Below, piece after piece: positions 1-7,900 of a stretch of DNA of 8,573 bases. Made by a program: the position numbers and the translations under genes. Source of the stretch: Rugosimonospora acidiphila (GTDB lineage: Bacteria > Actinomycetota > Actinomycetes > Mycobacteriales > Micromonosporaceae). Position 1 is the first letter of the stretch, and each line of letters begins with the position of its first letter. The stretch covers positions 1 to 8,573 of the forward strand of contig NZ_BAABJQ010000065.1 in the NCBI RefSeq assembly GCF_039543385.1, given 5' to 3'. The notes below the pieces were generated by a model. The model saw nothing but the letters and a program-made list of their open reading frames with translations, was not told the DNA's origin and did no database searches.

Positions 1-480
1 CCCCCACACCCGCGCCAACCCCACATGCACCGCGAACAACACCGGCTGCACCACATCCACCCGCTCCGGCACCACCCCCGACCGCAACACCTCAACTAGC
101 GACCAATCCACCAACCCACCAAACGCCACCTCACACTCAGCGATCGCCTCCGCAAACACCGGAGACTCATCCAACAGGGCCGCGGCCATACCCGCCCACT
201 GCGAACCCTGACCAGGAAACACCCACACCAAACGACCACCCACCACCCGACCCGATTGCGCCTCGTTCAACCCCGCCACCAACTCGCTCGGGTCCTCACT
301 CACCACCACCGCCCGATACTCAAACCGCGACCGACCCACCAACCCAGCAGCCACCGCACCCACATCCACCGAGCCAGCCGACGCCCACTCGGCCAACGAA
401 CCCACCGCCGCGCCCAGTGCCTCCACCGAACGACCCGACACCACCCACGGCACCACACCACCAGGAACAGCCACCCGCTG
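1..480. other. Second nucleotide-skew island (GRINS-like) over the KS-AT linker and AT of the second gene
   Basis: The + strand is again C/A-dominated: 61-120 has 33 C, 7 G, 16 A and 4 T. The bias fades between about 480 and 700, returns more weakly around 760-1040, and is absent from 1040-1884. The island continues past the left edge of the window. Confidence 0.72.
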
Positions 481-1884
481 AACCAACGGTGCCGGCTCCA
501 GCGCGGGAGCCTGCTCCAGCACCACGTGCGCGTTCGTGCCGCTCATCCCGAAGGCCGACACCGCCGCACGCCGCGGCCGATCCAGCGCATCCCACGAGCG
601 CGACTCGGTCAACAACCGAACCGTGCCCGCCGACCAATCCACCTCCGGCGTCGGCTCATCCACATGCAGGGTGGGCGGCAGCACCCCGGCCCGCATCGCC
701 ATCACCATCTTGATGACGCCCGCGACCCCGGCCGCGGCCTGCGTGTGCCCGATGTTCGACTTGATCGAACCCAACCACAACGGCCGATCCTCCGACCGGT
801 CCTGGCCATACGTCGCCAACAGAGCCTGCGCCTCGATCGGATCACCCAACGTCGTACCCGTACCATGCGCCTCCACAGCGTCCACCTCGGCCGGCGACAA
901 CCCGGCATCCGCCAACGCCGCCCGGATCACCCGCTGCTGCGACGGACCATTCGGCGCCGTCAAACCATTCGAGGCACCGTCCTGGTTCACCGCCGAACCA
1001 CGCACCACCGCCAAGACCGGATGACCCAACCGCTGCGCGTCCGACAGCCGCTCCACCAGCAGCATGCCCACGCCCTCGCCCCAGCCCGTGCCGTCGGCCG
1101 CGCGGGCGAACGCCTTGCACCGGCCGTCGGAGGCAAGGCCCCGCTGCCGGGAGAACGCGATGAACGACCCGGGGGTGGGCAGCACCGTGACGCCGCCGGC
1201 GAGCGCCAGGTCACACTCCTCCCGTTGCAGCGCCTGAACTGCCAGGTGCAGCGACACCAGCGAGGAGGAGCACGCGGTGTCCACGGTGATGGCCGGGCCC
1301 TCCAGGCCCAGGACGTACGACAGGCGACCGGACAGCACACTCGCGGCCGCGCCGGTGGCCAGGTGGCCGTCGACCGGGTCCGTGGCGCCGAGCATCAGCG
1401 TGCCGTAGTCCTGGCCGTTCGTTCCGGCGAACACCCCGGTCCGGCTGCCCCGCAGCGACGCCGGGTCGATGCCCGCGCGCTCGATCGCCTCCCACGCCGT
1501 CTCCAGCAGCAGCCGCTGCTGCGGATCCATCGCCACCGCCTCGCGCGGCGAGATCCCGAAGAACTGCGCGTCGAAGCCCGCCATGTCTTCGAGGAAACCG
1601 CCACCGCGGACATACGCCGTGCCCGGACGGTCGGGGTCCGGATCGTACAGGGCGTCCAGGTTCCAGCCGCGATCCGTGGGGAACCCGGTGATGGCGTCGG
1701 TACCCGCCAGCACCAGCTCGTGCAGGTCCTCGGGCGAGCGCACCCCGCCCGGAAAGCGGCAGCCCATCCCGACGATAGCCAGCGGCTGACGAGTCTTCGC
1801 CTCTTGTAGCTGGCGTCGGGTCTCGTGCAGGTCCGCGGTCACCCGCTTGAGAAAGTAACGGAGCTTGTCCTCGTTGTCGTCCAT
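1..1884 (-). CDS. Modular type I polyketide synthase, 5' part: docking domain-KS-AT (3' partial)
   Basis: This is the next assembly-line protein. The frame runs 628 codons from ATG at 1884-1882 to the left edge with no stop, so the 3' end is missing. The start is well supported: GGAG lies 8 nt upstream, and the first residues (MDDNEDKLRYFLKRV) match the usual N-terminal docking helix of chain-accepting PKS subunits. Domains: docking coiled coil (residues about 1-33), KS (about 34-457), KS-AT linker (about 458-550), AT N-terminal part (about 551-628). The KS has Cys205 in DTACSSS, His340 in EAHGTGT and His380 in KSNIGHT, the normal C-H-H spacing. The AT begins VFPGQGSQWAGM and continues with DVVQPVLFAV, which resembles the methylmalonyl-CoA clade; its catalytic Ser and specificity motif lie outside the window. 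It should receive the chain from the upstream gene's final ACP. Composition changes inside the KS coding region, near 1040. Confidence 0.96.
   Translation of the reverse strand, partial: MDDNEDKLRYFLKRVTADLHETRRQLQEAKTRQPLAIVGMGCRFPGGVRSPEDLHELVLAGTDAITGFPTDRGWNLDALYDPDPDRPGTAYVRGGGFLEDMAGFDAQFFGISPREAVAMDPQQRLLLETAWEAIERAGIDPASLRGSRTGVFAGTNGQDYGTLMLGATDPVDGHLATGAAASVLSGRLSYVLGLEGPAITVDTACSSSLVSLHLAVQALQREECDLALAGGVTVLPTPGSFIAFSRQRGLASDGRCKAFARAADGTGWGEGVGMLLVERLSDAQRLGHPVLAVVRGSAVNQDGASNGLTAPNGPSQQRVIRAALADAGLSPAEVDAVEAHGTGTTLGDPIEAQALLATYGQDRSEDRPLWLGSIKSNIGHTQAAAGVAGVIKMVMAMRAGVLPPTLHVDEPTPEVDWSAGTVRLLTESRSWDALDRPRRAAVSAFGMSGTNAHVVLEQAPALEPAPLVQRVAVPGGVVPWVVSGRSVEALGAAVGSLAEWASAGSVDVGAVAAGLVGRSRFEYRAVVVSEDPSELVAGLNEAQSGRVVGGRLVWVFPGQGSQWAGMAAALLDESPVFAEAIAECEVAFGGLVDWSLVEVLRSGVVPERVDVVQPVLFAVHVGLARVWG
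841..972. repeat. KS repeat segment shared between the two genes, copy 1
   Basis: This segment aligns without gaps to 5437-5568 with 14 mismatches in 132 bp (about 89 %), in the same codon phase. It covers the KS part around the HGTGT motif and includes a perfect 36-bp match (937-972 with 5533-5568). Similarity at the same offset continues more weakly to about 700, with a perfect 21-bp match at 768-788 and 5364-5384. Confidence 0.8.
1785..1884 (-). other. N-terminal docking helix (chain-accepting end)
   Basis: The first 33 or so residues contain KLRYFLKRVTADLHETRRQL, a heptad-like, Arg/Lys-rich coiled coil directly before the KS motif PLAIVGMGCRFPGG. This is the standard accepting docking helix of subunits that follow another PKS protein, so this is not a loading subunit. 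Its basic residues fit the acidic last helix of the upstream protein. Confidence 0.9.
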
Positions 1885-1892
1885 CGGTTGCG

Positions 1893-1896
1893 CTCC
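1893..1896 (-). promoter_or_regulatory. Ribosome binding site of the second PKS gene
   Basis: On the coding strand GGAG lies 8 nt before the ATG at 1884. It sits within the 21-nt gap that follows the TGA stop of the upstream gene. The gap is too short for a promoter or a terminator hairpin, so the two PKS genes are probably read from one transcript, with closely linked translation. Confidence 0.8.
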
Positions 1897-1905
1897 AAGC
1901 AAGCG

Positions 1906-4900
1906 TCAGGAGATGCCGAACTCTTTACCGAGCAGTTCGAACATCTCGTCGTCAGTCGCCGTGCCGATCCGATCCGCTACACCGTCGGCGTTCCCGGCCG
2001 AGTTCCAGCGCCCGATCACGGTGGCGAGCTGTTTCGCCACCGCGACGCGGTCCTCGTCGACCAGTTCCTTTTCCAGCCGGTCCAGGTCTGCCATCAGCCG
2101 CTCCACCGGAGACAGCGGCTCGCCGACCAGTTCCCGCCGCAGGTGCTCGACCAGGGCCGACGGCGTGGGGTAGTCGAAGATGAGGCCCGCGGGCAGAGCG
2201 ATGCCGCAGGCGGTGTTGAGGGCGTTGCGCAGTTCGACCGCGGACAGCGAGGTGAACCCGATCTCGCTGAACGGCCGGTTCGGGTCAATGACGGTGGCGT
2301 CGCGGTGTCCGAGCACCGCGGCCACGTTGCTGTTCACCAGAGAGGTCAGGGTTTGCCGTACGCCCGATTCCGACAGGGTGGCCAGGTGGGCGCGCAGGTC
2401 CAGCACCGGCGGTGCGCTCTCGGGTGCCAAGCCCTCCGCCTCGGACAGTTCGTCGAACAGCGGCCGGCGCCGGGTGGCGGTGAGGCCCGGCAGGTATCGC
2501 GGCCAGTCCACGTCGACGACGACCAGCGTCCCACCGGCGTCGCCGGCAGCGGTGATCAGGCGGAGCGCGGCCTCGGCGGGCAGCGGGCGCACGCCCGCAC
2601 GACGCATCCGTTCGGCCGCGCCGTCCTTGGCCATGCCCGCGCCGGCCCACGGTCCCCAGGCGATGGAGACCGCCCGGTGCCCGGAGCGCAGCCGTTGCCG
2701 GGCGATGGCGTCGAGCCCGGCGTTCGCCGCGGCGTAGTTCGCCTGCCCGGCCGAGCCGAAGGTGCCCGCCAGCGAGGAGAACAGGACGAACGCGTCGAGC
2801 TGCCGGTCCCGGGTCAGCTCGTCGAGGATGGCCGCGCCGGTCACCTTGGCGGCCAGCACCGTGTCGAGGCGAGCCGGGGTGAGCGAGTCGATGACGGCGT
2901 CGTCCAGCAGACCGGCGGCGTGCACGACGGCCGTCGGCGCGTGGGCGTCCAGCAGCGCGGCCATGGCCGCCCGGTCGGTGACGTCCGCGGCCACTATCTC
3001 GAGCCGTGAGCCGAACTCCGCCGCCAGTTCGGCGGTGCCCGATGCCTCGCCGCCGTGGCGGCTCACCGCGACCACACGCTGGGCGCCATTGGTCAGCAGC
3101 CAGCGCGTCACCTGGCCGCCGAGCGCGCCGGTGCCGCCGGTGATCAGCACTGTGCCGCGCGGCTCCCAGTCCGTCGCCACGTCTTCGCGGCGGCGCAGGC
3201 GGCGGGTGTACACGCCGTCCGCCCGCAGCGCCACCTCGTCCTCGTCCCCGGCGAGCACTCCCGGAATCAGGGCCGGATCGGCCGTGCCGTCTACCGACGG
3301 CAGATCGAGCAGGCCACCCCAACGCTGCGGGTACTCCGCCGCCGCGGTGCGGCCGAAGCCCCACAGCTGCTCCTGGTCGCTGCCGCCCGGGTCCTGCGGG
3401 CCGGTGGCCACCGCCGCCCTGGTCACGCACCAGAGCCGCGCCGACACCCGGGCGTCGCCGAGCGCCTGAAGCAGCACCAGCGTCGCGGCCAGGCCGGGCG
3501 CGGCGACGCCGTCGCCCGGGGCGAGGGCCAGCAGCGACAGCACCCCGACCGGGGCCGGTCCGTCGTGCGCGGCGAGCCGCTCGGTGAGCCGGGCGGTCAT
3601 CGCCGTCCGGTCGAGCCCGGTCCCGAGGTCCACGGCGACGATGTCGGCACCGGCGCGGGCGAGGGCCATGGTGACCGCCGCGACGAGCGGCCGCTGGGTG
3701 CCCGGTAGGTCCGCGGGCAGGGCCACGAGCCAGGTTCCGGTCAGGCCGGTCTGCGGCAGTTCGACGTGCTGCCAGTCGTTGGCGTACGTCCAGGCGGAGG
3801 TGTCCGCGGTCTCCGGTTCGATCTCGGGCCAGTAGTTCTGGTGATCGAACGGATACGTCGGCAGGTCAACATGCCGATGCCCACCGGTGAACCACTGCAC
3901 CGGCGTGCCGGTCACGTGCAACCGGGCCAGCGCGGTCAGCCACGACTCAACCTCATCCCGGTCACGACGCTGCGCCGCCACCGTCACCACGTCCGAGCCC
4001 ACGATCTCCTGGGCTACCCCGGTCAGCGCCGCATCCGGACCCAACTCCAACAACCCCGTAACCCCCAACCCCTCCAACGCGACCACCGCGTCACCGAACC
4101 GCACCGTCTGACGGACCTGCCCCACCCAATACGACGGATCCGTCCACAACCCCGGCGTCACCGGCTCACCCGTCACCGTCGACACCGCCGACAACACCGG
4201 CTCACCGAACTCCAACGACTCCACCACCGCCGCGAACTCCGCCAACATCGGCTCCATCAACACCGAATGAAACGCATGCGACACCACCAACCGACGCGAC
4301 CGCACCTCACCCAAAGCCTCAACCGCCGCCAACACCTCACCCTCCACCCCCGACAACACCACCGAGGAAGGACCATTCACGGCCGCGATACCCCCGGGCA
4401 GCACCCGCAGGGCCGCGTCCTCCGACACGTTCACCGCCACCATCGCCCCACCCTCAGGCAACGCCTCCATCAACGACGACCGCGCCGCCACCAACCGCAC
4501 CGCATCCGACAACGAGAAAACCCCCGCCACATGCGCCGCGACAACCTCACCAATCGAATGCCCCGCCACCACACTCGGACGCACCCCGAACGACTCCAAC
4601 AACCGCCACAACGCCACCTCCACCGCAAACAACGCCGGCTGCGCCCACCCCGTACGCTCCAACCCCACCCCCGACTCAATCACCTCACGCAAACCAGACC
4701 CGAACAACCCACACACCTCATCCAACGCCCCCGCGAACACCGGAAACACCGCCGCCAAACCAGCACCCATCCCCACCCGCTGCGCACCCTGACCCGTAAA
4801 CACCACACCCAGGCGAGACACCGTCGGCAACGCCTCACCCACCACCACACCCGGCACCTCCACACCCTCAACCAACCCCCGCAAACCCTCAACCACATCA

Positions 4901-7900
4901 CCACTAACCACCACCGCCCGCAACGGCAACAACGCCCGACCCCCCACCAACGCCCGCGCCACATCCCCCACACCCACACCAGACTCCAACACCCCCACCA
5001 CCGAACCAGCCAACCCCCGCAACGACCCCCACGGCCAACCCGACACCACCACCGCCACCGGCACCCCGCCGACCGACACCCCCTCGACCGGAACCTCAAC
5101 CCCAGCCGGCTCCTCCAAAATCACATGCGCGTTCGTCCCCGAAATACCAAACGACGACACCCCCGCCCGACGCAGCCCACCACCAACCCACTCCCGACCC
5201 TCCCTCAACAACCGAACCTGACCCGACGCCCAATCCACATGCGACGACGGCTCACCCACATGCAACGTCGGCGGCAACACCCCCGCCCGCATCGCCATCA
5301 CCATCTTGATCAAACCCGCCACACCCGCCGCCGCCTGCGTATGACCAAAATTCGACTTCACCGAACCCAACCACAACGGCCGACCCACCGGCCGACCCTG
5401 CCCATACGTCGCCAACAACGCCCCCGCCTCAATCGGATCACCCAACCTCGTACCCGTACCATGCGCCTCCACCACATCCACATCCCCCGCCGACAAACCC
5501 GCGTTCGCCAACGCCGCCCGAATCACCCGCTCCTGCGACGGACCATTCGGCGCCGTCAAACCATTCGACGCACCATCCTGATTCACCGCACTGCCCCGCA
5601 CCACCGCCAACACCCGATGCCCCAACCGCCGCGCATCCGACAACCGCTCCACCACCAACACCCCCACACCCTCACCCCAACCAACACCATCAGCCCCATC
5701 CCCAAACGCCTTACACCGACCATCACCCGACAACCCACCCTGCACCCCAAACTCCACAAACGCCCCCGCCGTCGACATCACCGTCACCCCACCCGCCAAC
5801 GCCATATCACACTCACCCACCCGCAACGACTGCACCGCCAAATGCAACGCCACCAACGACGACGAACACGCCGTATCCACCGTCACCGACGGACCCGTCA
5901 ACCCCAACACATACGACACCCGCCCCGACAACACCGCCGCCGCCGAACCCGTACCCACAAAACCCTCAACCCCCAAACCACCACGCATCAACGACACATA
6001 ATCCTGACCATTCGTCCCCACAAACACCCCCACCCGATCCCCACCCACCGACAACGGATCAACCCCAGCCCCCTCCAACGCCTCCCACGACACCTCCAAC
6101 AACAACCGCTGCTGCGGATCCATCGCCAACGCCTCACGCGGCGAAATCCCAAAAAACCCAGCATCAAACCCACCCGCCTCGTCCAAAAACCCACCAACCA
6201 CCCCACCAAAACCACGACCCGCCGGCACCGGCCCCACACAATCCACCCCACCAGCCACCACATCCCACAAACCCTCACCCGAAACCACCCCACCCGGGAA
6301 ACGACAACCCAACCCAACAATCACCACCGGGTCATCGCCCGTACTCGCGACGGTGGCCGGGACCGGGGCCGAGTCTGCGCTGGAGACCGAGCCCAGCAGT
6401 TGGTCGCAGACGTGCTCCGCCAGCAGCACCGGCGTCGGGAAGTCGAAGACGAGGGTCGCCGACAGGCTCAGGCCCGTCGCCGCTCCCAGCCGGTTACGCA
6501 GCTCCACGGCCATCAGCGAGGTGAAGCCGCTGTCGGTGAACGACCTGCTCTCATGCACCGACGCGGTGTCCTCGTGGCCCAGCACGGCGGCGACCTGGGT
6601 GCGTACCAGGTCGGAGACGACCCGCGCGGCCTCGGCGCGCGGTAGGGCGCGCAGGCGGGCGGCGAAATCGTCGACCGCCGGGCGGACGTCCGGATCCTCG
6701 GCGGGCGCGGGGGCAAGGTCGGCGAAGACCGACCGCGCGGCGGCGTTGGGGGCGCCGCTGGCGTATCGCTGCCAGTTGACGTCGGCGACCAGGGTGGTCG
6801 GCTCGGCGCCGAGCGCTACCCCGTCGAGGACGGCCAGCGCGGCCTGCGGGTCGAGCAGCCGGATGCCGGCGCCCTGCAGGCGGCGGCGCATCTCGGGGCG
6901 CTCGGCGGCCATGCCGGTGCCGTCCCACGGACCCCAGGCGATCGAGGTGGCCGGCAGGCCCTCGGCACGGCGACGCTCGGCCAGCGCGTCCAGGCACGCG
7001 TTCGCCGCCGCGTAGCTGCCCTGGCCCGCGGCGCCGAGCGAGCCCGCCATCGAGGAGAAGAGTACGAAGGCGTCGAGGTCCAGCTCTGCGGTGAGCCGGT
7101 CGAGGTGGTACGCCGCGAGCACCTTGCCGTGGAAGACGGTGGCGAAGCGCTGCGGGGTCAAGGCGTCGAGCACCCCGTCGTCGAGCGCGCCCGCCGCGTG
7201 CACGACGGCGGTCAGCGGGGCGTCGGCGGGTATGTCCGCCAGGACCGCGGCCAGCGCCTGCTCGTCCGCGACGTCGCCGGCCACCACCGTCACCTGGCAG
7301 CCCCGCTCTCGCAGGTCGCGGGTCAGCTCGTCGGCGCCGGGGGCGTCGGGCCCGCGCCGGCTCATCAGGACGAGGTGGGCCGCCCCGCGCTCGGCCAGGT
7401 GACGTGCCACTGTCGCACCGAGGGCACCGGTACCGCCGGTGATCAGTACCGTGCCGCGTGGCCGCCAGACGGGTACCGGCCCGGGGCGACCGGTGGTCAG
7501 CCGGCGCGCGTAGGCACCGGCCTCCCGGATCGCCAGTTCGTCCTCACGACCGTTGAGCAGCGCACCGGCGAGGATGGCGGCCAGGTGCCCGCGGGCCGAC
7601 TCGTCCAGGTCGGCCGGCAGGTCCACCAGGCCTCCCCACAGCTGGGGGTGCTCGGCGGCGACCGTGCGCCCGACACCCCACACCTGAGCCTGAATGGCGC
7701 CCGGCAGGTCGTCGTCGGGGGTGGCGGCCACGGCGCCGGCGGTGAGGCACCACAGCGGCGCGGCGACCCCGGCGTCGTTCAGGGCCTGCACGAGCAGGGC
7801 GGTGCCGGCCGCACCGCGGCTGTCCCGCTCATCCAGGGCGAGCAGGGAGATCACCCCGCTGATGCCGTCGGCCTCCACGCGCAGCCGGTCGGCGAGCGCG

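Larger units (their letters stand above)
4040..6340. other. Extreme nucleotide-skew island (GRINS-like) over KS-AT
   Basis: In this stretch the + strand is dominated by C and A. For example, 4861-4920 has 34 C, 3 G, 19 A and 4 T by direct count, whereas the KR region 7201-7260 has 21 C and 26 G. The right edge is sharp and falls at the ACP-KS junction near 6340; the left edge is near 4040, inside the AT. Such combined GC and TA skew with repeated PKS sequence is the definition of GRINS (genetic repeats of intense nucleotide skews). Calling it GRINS is an inference from that match; the skew itself is directly visible. Confidence 0.82.

Noticed and set aside
256..1809. Open frame of 517 codons on the + strand, opposite the second PKS gene
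   Set aside because: It has the same Arg/His/Pro-rich composition with no recognisable domain, while the minus-strand frame encodes docking helix, KS and AT with all motifs in order.
1885..1905. Terminator or promoter between the two PKS genes
   Set aside because: The gap is only 21 nt, contains the ribosome binding site, and shows no inverted repeat with a T-run or promoter-like boxes.
2285..3430. Minus-strand 381-codon frame overlapping the second KR
   Set aside because: It is an out-of-frame reading of the KR/ACP coding DNA; the product is Arg/Gly/Ala-rich without domains, and the PKS frame across the same region has complete KR motifs.
4040..6340. C/A-rich repetitive-looking tract as a satellite, CRISPR array or mobile element
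   Set aside because: There is no regular unit length, spacer pattern, terminal inverted repeat or transposase. The opposite strand is a continuous, functional-looking KS-AT coding sequence, so the pattern is a codon-level skew.
3766..6645. Open frame of 959 codons on the + strand, opposite the KS-AT region
   Set aside because: It is a shadow of the PKS gene. Its product is a low-complexity His/Arg/Pro/Thr/Gln string that follows from the C/A-rich strand, and the frame is open because the skew removes T-containing stop codons. The minus strand encodes intact PKS domains throughout.
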